The position numbers and the translations under genes are program-made. Below, in pieces: positions 16,223-24,782 of a stretch of 64,000 bases of DNA. Positions within the stretch are counted from its first letter, which is position 1; each line of letters starts with the position of its first letter. Source of the stretch: Hungatella sp. UBA4396 (GTDB lineage: Bacteria > Bacillota > Clostridia > Lachnospirales > Lachnospiraceae); contig DGRE01000060.1 of assembly GCA_002389905.1 (NCBI GenBank), positions 62,001-126,000 of the forward strand, written 5' to 3'. The notes beneath the pieces are model-generated. The model was not told the origin of the DNA. It saw only the letters and a list, made by a program, of their open reading frames with translations, and did no database searches.

Positions 16223-16633
16223 ATGGAGTATAAAAGTAATAATAATGTAGTCTACTCATGCAAATACCATGTGGTCTGGTGTCCTAAATATCGGCGTAAA
16301 GTACTTGTGGGAGCAATCTCTGAACGGTTAAAGGAGCTGATAGAACAAAAATGTTCAGAAATCAAGGCTGATATAATCGAAATGGAAATTGTACCTGATC
16401 ATGTGCATTTACTGATGGAAGTAGACCCTCAATTCGGAATTAATAAAGCGGTCCGCAGCATTAAAGGCTATACATCGTCTGTTTTACGCAAAGAGTTTAA
16501 AGAACTGACAACCCGGCTTCCTTCTCTATGGACTAACAGTTATTTTGTGTCCACTATTGGCGACGCTCCTCTTAATGTTATTGAACAGTATATAGAAAGC
16601 CAAAAAACATCTGAAAGGGTTCCAAGGCTTTGA
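16223..16633 (+). CDS. tnpA: IS200/IS605 family Y1 transposase TnpA
   Basis: 136 residues, about full length for TnpA. It cuts and rejoins single-stranded DNA at subterminal hairpins without target duplication. The metal-binding HUH motif is H60-V-H62 in VPDHVHLLMEV, and the nucleophile is Y123 in VIEQYIESQ. The front block YSCKYHVVWCPKYRRKVL is typical of the family. No tnpB/RNA-guided nuclease gene accompanies it, so it is an IS200-like single-gene element. It may be intact. It marks the border between the quorum-sensing region and the Fic/DUF4160 genes. Confidence 0.93.
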   Translation: MEYKSNNNVVYSCKYHVVWCPKYRRKVLVGAISERLKELIEQKCSEIKADIIEMEIVPDHVHLLMEVDPQFGINKAVRSIKGYTSSVLRKEFKELTTRLPSLWTNSYFVSTIGDAPLNVIEQYIESQKTSERVPRL

Positions 16634-16687
16634 GGATAATCAAAAAATCCAAACTTAATAATAGCTGAAAGAAAGGTGGGTGATATT

Positions 16688-17530
16688 TTGGATGAAGAAT
16701 ATCAGATCTATGGTGAGACAACCGACAAGGCAGCAAAAAGAAGCTATTGGGATGCCGCAAAAGGACTTCAACAGGTTGATGGCCTTAAGCCTACAGAATA
16801 TCTGTCCGAATTGGCAAATGCAAACATAGACGGAGAATTAACGTATCAGCAAATTGAAGATTTACTGTATAAACGGTATGAAAATGAATCCGCAGAGGAC
16901 ATCCGGAATCGCAATAAAGAGGCTGATCTTGTAGCTGCCAGAATCGCACATATCCTTGACAGCTCAGGTTACCCATTGAAGATTGCTTCACTTAAGGCAA
17001 TTCATAGAGAGCTTTTCAAGGATATCTATGATCATGCCGGTCAATTTAGAAGAGTTAATATCTATAAGCCAGAGCCGATCCTAAACGGTGATACTGTAAA
17101 GTATACGAATTATTCGGCTTTGGAAGATACTTTGGAATATGATTTTGATACAGAAAAAGGAAAGAGTTATGCCGGACTTACTGAGGAGAAGGTGATAAAA
17201 AGGATCACTGCGTTTACTTCCTCCATCTGGCAGGCCCATCCATTCATGGAAGGAAACACAAGAACAACGGCAGTTTTTATGGAGTGTTATTTAAAGAACA
17301 TGGGATTACAGATAGACAACACCCTGTTTAAAGATTACAGTCAATACTTCCGGAATGCACTTGTGAGAGCCAACTTCGCTGATTATAAAAATGGTATCAC
17401 AGAGATAAGTCAATATCTTGAAAATTTCTATAAAAATCTGCTTTCGGACGGAGGGCTTCAATTAAGAAATCGTGACCTTTTTTTGAAAGAACGTTTTATA
17501 CCAGGCAGAGACAGAGGAATTGAACACTAA
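16688..17530 (+). CDS. Fic-domain protein (protein AMPylase / toxin-like)
   Basis: 280 residues. The Fic motif HPFMEGNTRTT starts at H184, the general base; Fic proteins transfer AMP or related groups to hydroxyl residues of target proteins. The usual GNGR is GNTR here, a variant common in this subgroup. The N-terminal part (RSYWDAAKGLQQVDGLKPTEYL) is shared with related gut-bacterial Fic proteins; I see no clear S/TxxxEG/N inhibitory helix and no VbhA-like antitoxin gene beside it. The start is uncertain: TTG 16688 has AAAGGTGGG at good spacing, while GTG 16676 overlaps that site. It follows the transposase by about 50 bases. Confidence 0.88.
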   Translation: MDEEYQIYGETTDKAAKRSYWDAAKGLQQVDGLKPTEYLSELANANIDGELTYQQIEDLLYKRYENESAEDIRNRNKEADLVAARIAHILDSSGYPLKIASLKAIHRELFKDIYDHAGQFRRVNIYKPEPILNGDTVKYTNYSALEDTLEYDFDTEKGKSYAGLTEEKVIKRITAFTSSIWQAHPFMEGNTRTTAVFMECYLKNMGLQIDNTLFKDYSQYFRNALVRANFADYKNGITEISQYLENFYKNLLSDGGLQLRNRDLFLKERFIPGRDRGIEH

Positions 17531-17572
17531 CATATATGACTAATTAGAAAATCACTAACATATGTGGTATAA
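17525..17572 (+). promoter_or_regulatory. Promoter and paired direct repeats before the DUF4160-DUF2442 genes
   Basis: CACTAACATATATG (17525-17538) and CACTAACATATGTG (17553-17566) are near-identical 14-base direct repeats 28 bp apart. The second abuts an extended -10, TGGTATAAT (17564-17572). They could be operator sites for an autoregulator encoded here. The first copy overlaps the end of the Fic gene. Confidence 0.55.
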
Positions 17573-17601
17573 TGAAGTATCAAATAAAAGGAATGGATAA
17601 G

Positions 17602-17853
17602 ATGCCAGAAATAGCAAGATTTTATGGAATTGTTATTAAAATGTTCTTTAAGCCAAAAGAACATGAGCCAAGTCACTTACACGCTTTGTATGGTGAGCAC
17701 ATTGGAATTTTTGACTTACGGACCATGGGAATGACTGAAGGAGATTTGCCTCGGAAAGCACAAGAACTTGTTAAAGAGTGGATGTCCCAGAATCAAAAGG
17801 AATTATTGGAGATGTGGGATAGCCAGAATTTAAAGAAATTACCGCCATTATAA
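17602..17853 (+). CDS. DUF4160 family protein
   Basis: 83 residues beginning MPEIARFYGIVIKMFF, then KEHEPSHLHALYGEH, the hallmark of DUF4160. I start at 17602 because the in-frame ATG at 17572 lies within the TATAAT -10 box, and AAAAGG sits ten bases upstream of 17602. DUF4160 genes very often precede a DUF2442 gene, as here, and the pair has been proposed as a toxin-antitoxin-like module; the biochemical role is not established. The histidine-rich PSHLHALY suggests a metal site or catalytic residues. Confidence 0.85.
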   Translation: MPEIARFYGIVIKMFFKPKEHEPSHLHALYGEHIGIFDLRTMGMTEGDLPRKAQELVKEWMSQNQKELLEMWDSQNLKKLPPL

Positions 17854-17883
17854 ACTATTTTTTACCCGTCTGGAGGTGTTAGG

Positions 17884-18159
17884 ATGATACCAAGAATAAA
17901 AGAGATAAAACCACTAGATGATTATATATTACAGGTGTATTTTGATGATGGAAAAGTGATGTTGTATGATGTTAAAGATGATATTAACATAATAGCGCAG
18001 TTTGGAGATTTAAAAAGTGTTTACGGGTTATTTCGTCAGGTACAGCTTGATGAAAGCCGTACTTGTGTATACTGGAATGATGAAATTGATTTACCGAGTG
18101 ATGCAATTTATGAATATGGTACTGAATGCAGATCACTTGAAACCCCTAAGGAATTATAG
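17884..18159 (+). CDS. DUF2442 family protein
   Basis: 91 residues: MIPRIKEIKPLDDYILQVYFDDGK followed by VKDDI and a C-terminal WNDEIDLPSDAIYEYG, matching DUF2442. It has GGAGGTGTTAGG upstream and is 30 bases after the DUF4160 gene, so the two are one operon. Members are small and are found either alone or behind DUF4160; a regulatory or antitoxin role is suspected from context only. The repeats at 17525-17566 would be natural binding sites if one of the pair represses its own promoter. Confidence 0.85.
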   Translation: MIPRIKEIKPLDDYILQVYFDDGKVMLYDVKDDINIIAQFGDLKSVYGLFRQVQLDESRTCVYWNDEIDLPSDAIYEYGTECRSLETPKEL

Positions 18160-18223
18160 TATAATATAATTGATTCAGGAAGGGAGGAAAAGGGAACTGC
18201 CCAGGCACAGTACCGGACAAATT

Positions 18224-18541
18224 ATGAAAACATGCCCACATTGCGGGAAACAGATTTCCGAAGGCAATAACACTATTTATTGCCCTAATTGTAATCAGAT
18301 AGTGGACGAAGAAGTGCTTCTTCGCATGAGAATTGAAAAGAAGCTGCAAAAATCAGACGACCAGCCTTTTAGAGGCGGCAAGATGACAAAAGAAGAGACG
18401 GAAAAGCAGAAACGGCGCTATAATGATGATGATTACAGATCCGTAAAAGTCCAGAGCAATGAGAAATCCTATGCCTCCACCATTATCTCTATTATTGTTA
18501 TTGCAGCGGTTATTGCAGCAGTTTATTTCCTTTTAAAATGA
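18224..18541 (+). CDS. Zinc-ribbon protein with C-terminal membrane anchor
   Basis: 105 residues. The N-terminal zinc ribbon has two CxxC knuckles (CPHCGK and YCPNCN, residues 4-26), followed by a charged linker and a single C-terminal hydrophobic helix (TIISIIVIAAVIAAVYFLL). It is probably a tail-anchored membrane protein with the ribbon in the cytoplasm; function unknown. ATG 18224 puts the first cysteine at residue 4, as usual, but it has only a weak ribosome site. GGGAGG at 18182-18187 is better placed for an earlier non-ATG start. TATAAT boxes at 18160-18170 suggest its own promoter. Confidence 0.75.
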   Translation: MKTCPHCGKQISEGNNTIYCPNCNQIVDEEVLLRMRIEKKLQKSDDQPFRGGKMTKEETEKQKRRYNDDDYRSVKVQSNEKSYASTIISIIVIAAVIAAVYFLLK

Positions 18542-18559
18542 GATCAGGTAAATTAACCC

Positions 18560-18588
18560 TTGACATTTTGGGTTTCCATTATTACAAT
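18560..18588 (+). promoter_or_regulatory. Sigma-A promoter of the pheST leader
   Basis: TTGACA (18560-18565), 17-bp spacer, TACAAT (18583-18588). Transcription would start around 18595, at the beginning of the T-box leader. Confidence 0.8.
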
Positions 18589-18594
18589 GGTAAC

Positions 18595-18880
18595 GAATAT
18601 TACAATAAAAAACATGAAATGCGATGAAGGTGTAAGTAGATCCTTATTTTCTTCCAGAGAGAAGGGGCCGCCGGCTGTAAGCCCTTTTAAGTTCAGTTAA
18701 GAGATTGAATTTCCCACCGAAGCAGCATGATTGAAACCGGTAAAGCTTATTTGGCATTTTCCGGCGTGTAGATTATGACGTCCATACACGTTACGTATAC
18801 CGAGTGCCTGTGTATCACACAGGAATCAGGGTGGTACCGCGAATATAGCTTCGTCCCTTTATGGGGCGGAGCTTTTTTTG
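18595..18880 (+). ncRNA. T-box leader, phenylalanine type
   Basis: The invariant T-box AGGGTGGTACCGCG is at 18828-18841. It is followed by the terminator AGCTTCGTCCC / GGGGCGGAGCT (18847-18857, 18863-18873) and seven T residues. The T-box 5' half competes with this hairpin to form the antiterminator when uncharged tRNA binds. Stem I shows the AGTAGA loop on its 5' side (about 18634) and, opposite it, TTC (18711-18713), a Phe codon, just before CCACC that closes the stem with GGTG. The downstream genes are pheST, so uncharged tRNA-Phe should switch on their transcription. The specifier position is inferred from folding by eye. Confidence 0.92.
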
Positions 18881-18916
18881 TGAAAACAGAAATATAAGAA
18901 AAAGAAGGAGAGAATG

Positions 18917-19936
18917 ATGAAAGATCAATTAGAGAAGATCAAACAGGAAGCATTAAGCAGAATTGAAGCTTCAGATGCCTTGGAAAAACTCAATGACATT
19001 AAGGTTGCTTATCTTGGAAAAAAAGGCGAGCTGACCACTGTATTAAAAAGCCTTAAAGATGTCAGCCCGGAGGACAGACCAAAGATCGGACAGATGGTAA
19101 ATGATGTCCGGGCCCTTTTGGAAGAAAAATTAGAAGAGACTATGACCTCCCTGATGAGAAAAGCCAGAGAAGAGCAGATGAAAAAAGAGGTTATTGACGT
19201 AACTCTTCCGGCTAAAAGAAATCATGCAGGCCATACCCATCCAAATACCATTGCCCTGGAAGAGGTGGAACGAATTTTCGTAGGAATGGGTTATGAAGTA
19301 ATGGAAGGTCCGGAAGTGGAGTACGATGCCTACAACTTTGAAAAGCTGAATATTCCCAAAAACCATCCGGCAAGAGATGAGCAGGATACCTTTTATATCA
19401 GTGAAAATATCGTTTTAAGAAGCCAGACCTCTCCGGTTCAGATCAGGGCCATGGAAACGGGCAAGCTGCCAATCAGAATGCTGGCTCCGGGCCGTGTATT
19501 CCGTTCTGACGAAGTGGATGCCACCCATTCCCCATCATTCCACCAGATCGAGGGACTGGTCATTGATAAGAATATCACCTTTGCAGATTTAAAAGGAACC
19601 CTGGCCGAGTTTGCCAGAGAACTGTTTGGCCCGGAAACAAAGGTGAAATTCCGCCCCCATCATTTCCCGTTCACAGAGCCGAGCGCAGAGGTGGATGTAA
19701 CTTGTTTCAAATGCGGCGGAAGCGGCTGCCGTTTCTGCAAGGGGTCAGGCTGGATTGAGATTCTAGGCTGCGGCATGGTTCACCCCAACGTGCTGTCCAT
19801 GAGCGGAATTGATCCCAATGAATATTCCGGATTTGCTTTCGGCGTTGGACTGGAGCGAATTGCCTTGTTGAAATATGAGATTGATGACATGAGATTGTTA
19901 TATGAAAATGACATCAGATTCTTAAAGCAGTTCTAA
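18917..19936 (+). CDS. pheS: Phenylalanine--tRNA ligase alpha subunit
   Basis: 339 residues, the normal size. It is the catalytic subunit of the alpha2-beta2 enzyme charging tRNA-Phe. An N-terminal coiled-coil (1-90) binds tRNA. Class II motif 2 lies in LAPGRVFRSDEVDATHSPSFHQIEG and motif 3 in the C-terminal FAFGVGLERIALLKY. A four-cysteine zinc-like knuckle (CFKCGGSGCRFCKGSG) is also present, as in many bacterial PheS. ATG 18917 or the adjacent ATG 18914 may be used; GAAGGAG at 18904-18910 favours 18917. Regulated by the T-box leader. Confidence 0.97.
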   Translation: MKDQLEKIKQEALSRIEASDALEKLNDIKVAYLGKKGELTTVLKSLKDVSPEDRPKIGQMVNDVRALLEEKLEETMTSLMRKAREEQMKKEVIDVTLPAKRNHAGHTHPNTIALEEVERIFVGMGYEVMEGPEVEYDAYNFEKLNIPKNHPARDEQDTFYISENIVLRSQTSPVQIRAMETGKLPIRMLAPGRVFRSDEVDATHSPSFHQIEGLVIDKNITFADLKGTLAEFARELFGPETKVKFRPHHFPFTEPSAEVDVTCFKCGGSGCRFCKGSGWIEILGCGMVHPNVLSMSGIDPNEYSGFAFGVGLERIALLKYEIDDMRLLYENDIRFLKQF

Positions 19937-19958
19937 GAACAGAAAGGGAGAGAAATCA

Positions 19959-22379
19959 ATGAATACACCATTATCATGGATTAAAGCATACGTTCCGGAG
20001 CTGGACGTAACGGCTCAGGAATATACAGATGCCATGACTCTTGCAGGGTCAAAGGTAGAGGGTTATGAATGCCTGGATAAAAATTTAGAAAAGATTGTAG
20101 TTGGACATATTCTGTCCATTGAACGCCATCCGGATGCAGATAAACTGATTGTATGTCAGGTTGATGTGGGCACAGAAACGGTTCAGATCGTAACAGGCGC
20201 ACCCAATGTAAAGGTTGGAGATAAGGTTCCTGTTGTTTTAGATGGCGGAAAGGTTGCTGGCGGTCATGACGGCGGTCCTCTTCCGGAAAATGGAATTAAA
20301 ATCAAAAAGGGCAAGTTAAGGGGAATTGAGTCAAGCGGTATGATGTGCTCCATCGAAGAACTGGGCTGCTCCGCAGAAATGTATCCCGATGCTCCGGAAA
20401 GTGGAATTTACATTCTGCCTGAGGAAGCACAGCCGGGTGCTGATGCCATTGAACTGCTTGGCCTTCGTGATACAGTATTTGAATACGAGATCACTTCCAA
20501 CCGTGTGGACTGTTACAGCGTCATCGGCCTTGCAAGAGAAGCTGCGGCAACCTTCCGTAAACCATTTCTGCCGCCTGTTGTTACGGCTACAGGCAATGGA
20601 GAGAACATTCACGATTATTTAAAGGTGACAGTGGAAGACAGCCGTCTCTGCCCCCGTTACTGCGCCAGAATGGTAAAGAACATTAAGATTGCTCCTTCTC
20701 CTGTATGGATGCAGAGACGTCTTGCAGCCTGCGGAGTCCGTCCGATTAACAACATCGTAGACATTACCAATTATGTGATGGAAGAGTACGGCCAGCCCAT
20801 GCACGCCTTTGATTATGATTTGCTGGCAAACCATGAAATCGTTGTAAAATGTGCTAAGGAGGGAGATTCCTTCCAGACATTAGACGGACAGGAAAGAAAG
20901 CTGGACAGTACCATCCTCATGATCAATGACGGTGAAAAAGCAGTGGGAATCGCAGGAATCATGGGCGGAGAAAACTCCAAGATCACCGATGATGTGACCA
21001 CCATGGTATTTGAAAGTGCCTGCTTTGACGGAACCAATATCCGTCTTTCTGCAAAGAAAGTAGGATTGAGAACCGATGCTTCAGGAAAATTTGAAAAGGG
21101 TCTTGATCCCAACAACGCAGAGGCAGCCATTAACCGTGCCTGCCAGTTAATTGAAGAACTGGGTGCAGGAGAAGTGGTAGGGGGCATCGTTGATGTTTAC
21201 CAGTCAAAGAGAGAGGGAAAAAGAGTTCCTTTTGAGCCGGAGAAGATGAACCGCCTTCTGGGAACCGACATAGCTCCTGAAACCATGCTGGAATACTTCA
21301 AGGCTTTGGCGCTGGATTATGATCAGGCTTCCGGTGATCTTCTCATTCCCACATTCCGTCAGGATTTGGAGTGTATGGCTGATATTGCGGAAGAGGTTGC
21401 CAGATTCTACGGCTATGACAAGATTCCCGTATCCCTCCCTGCCGGAGAAGCGACCACTGGAAAGTTATCTTATAAATTGAGAGTGGAGCAGCTTGCAAGA
21501 AGAGTTGCGGAGTTTAACGGATTTTCTCAGGGAATGACTTATTCCTTTGAAAGCCCCAAGGTATTTGACCGCCTTCTTCTTCCCCAGGACAGTCCGCTTC
21601 GGGTAACAGTGAACATTTTAAATCCTTTGGGAGAGGATTTCAGCGTGATGAGAACTTCTCCGCTTCATGGAATGCTCAGTTCCCTGTCCACTAACTATAA
21701 CCGCCGGAATAAGAACGCACGCCTTTATGAACTGGCGAATGTTTATCTTCCAAAGGCGCTTCCTCTGACAGAACTTCCTGATGAAAGAATGCAGTTTACT
21801 TTGGGAATGTATGGGGAAGGTGATTTCTTCGATATGAAGGGTGTTGTGGAAGAGTTCTTCGGTCAGGCGGGAATGAATAAAAAGCCGCAGTACGATCCAA
21901 ACAGCAAAAAGACCTTCCTTCATCCGGGAAGACAGGCGGATATTTTATATGGCGGTGTAAATGTGGGATATCTGGGTGAGGTTCATCCGGATGTGGCTGA
22001 CAATTACAAAATCGGAGAAAAGGCTTATGTGGCAGTCATTGATATGCCATCTATGATTTCATTCACCAGCTTTGACCGGAAATACATCGGAATTGCCAAG
22101 TATCCGGCTGTTGCCAGAGATATCAGCATGGTGGTTCCAAAAGAAATTCTGGCTGGACAGATCGAGGAAGTCATTGAGCAGAGAGGCGGAAAGCTGCTGG
22201 AAAGCTATCAGCTTTTCGATATCTACGAGGGCTCCCAGATTGTGGCAGGATATAAGTCAGTGGCTTATTCCATTACGTTCCGTGCCGGTGATCACACTCT
22301 GGAAGAGCAGGAGGTTCTTGCAGTGATGAAAAAGATCCTGGACGGATTGCAGAGGCTTGGAATTGAATTGAGAGCATAA
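19959..22379 (+). CDS. pheT: Phenylalanine--tRNA ligase beta subunit
   Basis: 806 residues, full length. Domains in order: N-terminal domain and OB-fold tRNA-binding domain (about 40-150, VGHILSIERHPDADKLIVC), B3/B4 editing domain (about 205-390) that removes mischarged tyrosine, B5 (about 410-480), catalytic-like core (from about 490) and C-terminal FDX-ACB anticodon-binding domain (about 710-805, KYPAVARDISMVVP). AAAGGGAG ribosome site, 22 bases after pheS. A perfect 10-bp terminator hairpin follows. Confidence 0.97.
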   Translation: MNTPLSWIKAYVPELDVTAQEYTDAMTLAGSKVEGYECLDKNLEKIVVGHILSIERHPDADKLIVCQVDVGTETVQIVTGAPNVKVGDKVPVVLDGGKVAGGHDGGPLPENGIKIKKGKLRGIESSGMMCSIEELGCSAEMYPDAPESGIYILPEEAQPGADAIELLGLRDTVFEYEITSNRVDCYSVIGLAREAAATFRKPFLPPVVTATGNGENIHDYLKVTVEDSRLCPRYCARMVKNIKIAPSPVWMQRRLAACGVRPINNIVDITNYVMEEYGQPMHAFDYDLLANHEIVVKCAKEGDSFQTLDGQERKLDSTILMINDGEKAVGIAGIMGGENSKITDDVTTMVFESACFDGTNIRLSAKKVGLRTDASGKFEKGLDPNNAEAAINRACQLIEELGAGEVVGGIVDVYQSKREGKRVPFEPEKMNRLLGTDIAPETMLEYFKALALDYDQASGDLLIPTFRQDLECMADIAEEVARFYGYDKIPVSLPAGEATTGKLSYKLRVEQLARRVAEFNGFSQGMTYSFESPKVFDRLLLPQDSPLRVTVNILNPLGEDFSVMRTSPLHGMLSSLSTNYNRRNKNARLYELANVYLPKALPLTELPDERMQFTLGMYGEGDFFDMKGVVEEFFGQAGMNKKPQYDPNSKKTFLHPGRQADILYGGVNVGYLGEVHPDVADNYKIGEKAYVAVIDMPSMISFTSFDRKYIGIAKYPAVARDISMVVPKEILAGQIEEVIEQRGGKLLESYQLFDIYEGSQIVAGYKSVAYSITFRAGDHTLEEQEVLAVMKKILDGLQRLGIELRA

Positions 22380-22394
22380 AATTTTAATATTAGG

Positions 22395-22426
22395 AAAGCA
22401 GAGGTTGTTATCAGGGCCTCTGCTTT
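22395..22426 (+). terminator. Terminator of pheST
   Basis: AAAGCAGAGG (22395-22404) and CCTCTGCTTT (22417-22426) form a perfect ten-pair stem, followed by a T-rich stretch. Confidence 0.8.
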
Positions 22427-22536
22427 CTTGTCTGTGGCTTATCTGACCTGTAACTTTTTACGGTTTTTCTGCATGAACCGGACATATCCCGTCAATCCTT
22501 AAAGCAGAAATGTTTGAAATGACAGGGAGGCAAAAA

Positions 22537-23631
22537 ATGTTTGGCGGACATGATATTATAAAAGTAACAGGCAGAATGATATGGGATTCACAGGCTAATC
22601 CGGCAATTGAAGCAGAAGTTATATTGGAAAACGGCGCTCACGGAAAGGCAATGGTTTCGCTGGGAAGCCAGGGAGATGCACAATGGGAGTCGGAATATAT
22701 CAATGACCGGCTTTCGGAGGCTGTATTGTTTGAGGAGGCTCTGGATCAGGAGCGGATTGACCGGATTCTTTTACAGGCTTTAGAGGATGAAATCAGGGGG
22801 AAGAAAAGTGTTCAGGCTGTATCCATGGCTGCGGCAAGGGCAGCAGGTGCAGGTCTTGGACTTCCGCTTTACCGCTATCTGGGTGGAACTTCTGTGCCGG
22901 TCATGCCGGTTCCTGTTATGACTATGATAAGTGGAAGCGATGGAGAAATGGAGACCGATTTTCCTGAACTGATGATCGTCCCTCATGGAGCAGAAAGCTA
23001 TTCCCGGGGATTGCGCATGGGAGCGGAAATTTATCATTGCTTAAAACGGCTTTTAGCTATAAGCGGATACAGCACCTCTGTGGGAGAAGAGGGCGGCTTT
23101 GTGCCGGATATGAAAGATGCCGAAGAAGGACTGGGGTACTTAATGGATGCATTTCAATTAAGCGGCCATAAGCCGGGAGTTGATGTATCAGTTATGGTTT
23201 CCATAAATAAAGAGCAAAAAGATATGATTTCTCATTATCTAAGGCTGACCGACAGATTTCCCATCTGTGGGATTTTTAACGGGTTATGGAAGGAAGATTC
23301 GGAAGGACAGTGTCAAATGATAAAAATGTTGAAGGACCGGTTCTTAATGGCCTCCCATGATTATTCCCATGCCAACGGAGCAGTGATCAGCCTGGAAGAG
23401 GCCGGAACCGTTTCCAATGCCCTTAATATGGTGGAAGAAGCCATAAAGGCCGGATGCAAGGTGATCATTTCCGGTGACCGCGGGGAAACAGAAGAGGACT
23501 TTCTTGCGGATATGGCGGTTGCGGTTGGAGCTGACTATGTGAAATTCGGCGCTCCCTGCAGAGGGGAGTGGACGGCAAAATATAATGAGATGCTTCGGAT
23601 AGAAGAATTTTATAATAAGAGAAAGAGATAG
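22537..23631 (+). CDS. Enolase-like protein lacking catalytic residues
   Basis: 364 residues, against ~430 for true enolase. Homology runs along the whole protein: VTGRMIWDSQANPAIEAEV (enolase start), LPLYRYLGGTSVPVMPVPVM, ELMIVPHGAESY, VGEEGGFVPD, IISGDRGETEE, VKFGAPCRGEWTAKYNEMLRIEE. The catalytic machinery is gone: the SGAS substrate loop is SLGSQ, the metal ligands of MDAAS, SIEDG and VGDDL read VSINK, GIFNG and MASHD, and the KVNQIGT lysine position reads SLEEAGT. The HRSGE arginine is also lost. It should therefore not act as glycolytic enolase. I start at 22537 because GGGAGG sits six bases upstream. A decayed second copy lies at 24783-25417. Confidence 0.85.
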   Translation: MFGGHDIIKVTGRMIWDSQANPAIEAEVILENGAHGKAMVSLGSQGDAQWESEYINDRLSEAVLFEEALDQERIDRILLQALEDEIRGKKSVQAVSMAAARAAGAGLGLPLYRYLGGTSVPVMPVPVMTMISGSDGEMETDFPELMIVPHGAESYSRGLRMGAEIYHCLKRLLAISGYSTSVGEEGGFVPDMKDAEEGLGYLMDAFQLSGHKPGVDVSVMVSINKEQKDMISHYLRLTDRFPICGIFNGLWKEDSEGQCQMIKMLKDRFLMASHDYSHANGAVISLEEAGTVSNALNMVEEAIKAGCKVIISGDRGETEEDFLADMAVAVGADYVKFGAPCRGEWTAKYNEMLRIEEFYNKRKR

Positions 23632-23834
23632 AAATGAGAAAGTGTTGATGATCGTCGTATTCCAAATTTGCTATTGCAAAAGCAGGTATTTTCCCTTTAT
23701 CAAAAGATGTAAAACTCAATGTTAATAACAGGAAAACTCTGTTTTGAGTGAGGTGTTTCATTAATTAGTTCTTGTAAATCAAAAGGCATTGGTGTATAAT
23801 TTTGATATAATTATATATAAGGAGGGAGAATCTC

Positions 23835-24098
23835 ATGAATATAAGATCATCAGCGGATTTACGCAACAGATATACGGAAATATCCAGTCTGGCTAAGGAA
23901 TCAGGAGAACCAATATTTATAACAATTAATGGAGCGGGAGATGGAGTATATATGAGTTTGGAGGCATACGAGCAGATGGAAGAACGATTCCTCATGCGTT
24001 CCAGGGTACTTGCTGCAGAAAATGCCCGCCAGTCTGGCGCAAGAACTTATACACAAAAAGAAGTAGATGAAAGGTTTAAGAAGCGCTATGATAATTGA
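23835..24098 (+). CDS. Phd/YefM-like antitoxin
   Basis: 87 residues. The N-terminal MNIRSSADLRNRYTEIS followed by EPIFITINGAGDGVYMSLEAYEQME matches the Phd/YefM fold, which binds operator DNA and neutralises a partner RelE/ParE toxin through its C-terminal half. It has GGAGGGAG upstream and a TATAAT-like -10 near 23808. It overlaps the toxin gene by 11 bases, the usual arrangement for type II modules. The preceding 203 bases (23632-23834) hold only this promoter. Confidence 0.87.
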   Translation: MNIRSSADLRNRYTEISSLAKESGEPIFITINGAGDGVYMSLEAYEQMEERFLMRSRVLAAENARQSGARTYTQKEVDERFKKRYDN

Positions 24099-24408
24099 AT
24101 ATCTGGAAGCAGCTTTGTCAGACTTGGATAATATAACAGATTATTACTACTTAAATTTCGGCTTAGAAAGCGCTCAAAAAGTTTATGAGCAAATACGGGA
24201 AACAGTAAGCCGGTTGGAGAGCTTCCCTAATTCCGGAATGCCTTCCAAGGATAAGCTCCTTAAATCTATGGGTTTTAAAGAGATTTTTTCTGGAAGATTT
24301 GTGATTGTGTATAGGGTTGATGAGGGAGAAGGGAAAATTTATATTAATCATATTGCAGATACACAGACCGATTATCCTAATTTATTTAAAGGGGAGTCTA
24401 ATAGTTGA
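24088..24408 (+). CDS. RelE/ParE family toxin
   Basis: 106 residues: MIIEYLEAALSDLDNITDYY, then YEQIRETVSRLESFPNSGMP and GRFVIVYRVDEGEGKIYINHI, the standard ParE/RelE core. RelE types cleave mRNA on the ribosome and ParE types poison gyrase; the sequence alone does not decide. ATG 24088 lies within the end of the antitoxin gene, and an in-frame ATG at 24067 would overlap further. The module sits between the enolase-like gene and its degraded copy. Confidence 0.87.
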   Translation: MIIEYLEAALSDLDNITDYYYLNFGLESAQKVYEQIRETVSRLESFPNSGMPSKDKLLKSMGFKEIFSGRFVIVYRVDEGEGKIYINHIADTQTDYPNLFKGESNS

Positions 24409-24782
24409 AAATTTTGAACGAAATACTAAAAACATTTTATAAATATCATTTGTTAGATAATACTTTTTGCGACAGACAATCATGATAGTGGATCTCACCA
24501 CAATCAATGAAAACTGAATAGTGGCTTACGTTTTAATTAGTGGTACAATAAAGGTGCCGGTAAAGGTCGAAAGGGGATTGGCATTGTCAAGTCCGTGCAA
24601 CAGACTGATTATCAGTTCCTTTGGTGTACCACTTTTTGTTGCCATCAATTTTTGATTGGCATGTAGGATATCTTAAAGCCACTATTATTGAATGTGCCAG
24701 AGCGGTGATAAGAAATAAAAAGAGTTATCATATATTAAAAGACCTTCAACCGTATGATTTCATTTAAAGGTGCCATTGAGAT
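24409..24782. other. Intergenic stretch with possible gene remnant
   Basis: No intact gene. A short plus-strand frame at about 24675-24768 reads ATIIECARAVIRNKKSYH...PYDFI and stops; it looks like the C-terminal tail of a lost protein, possibly a transposase, but I cannot name it. The rest is AT-rich and without clear signals. Confidence 0.35.

Noticed and set aside
16223..16633. Possible RNA-guided TnpB system beside the Y1 transposase
   Set aside because: No tnpB gene or recognisable omega-RNA follows; the next gene is a Fic protein.
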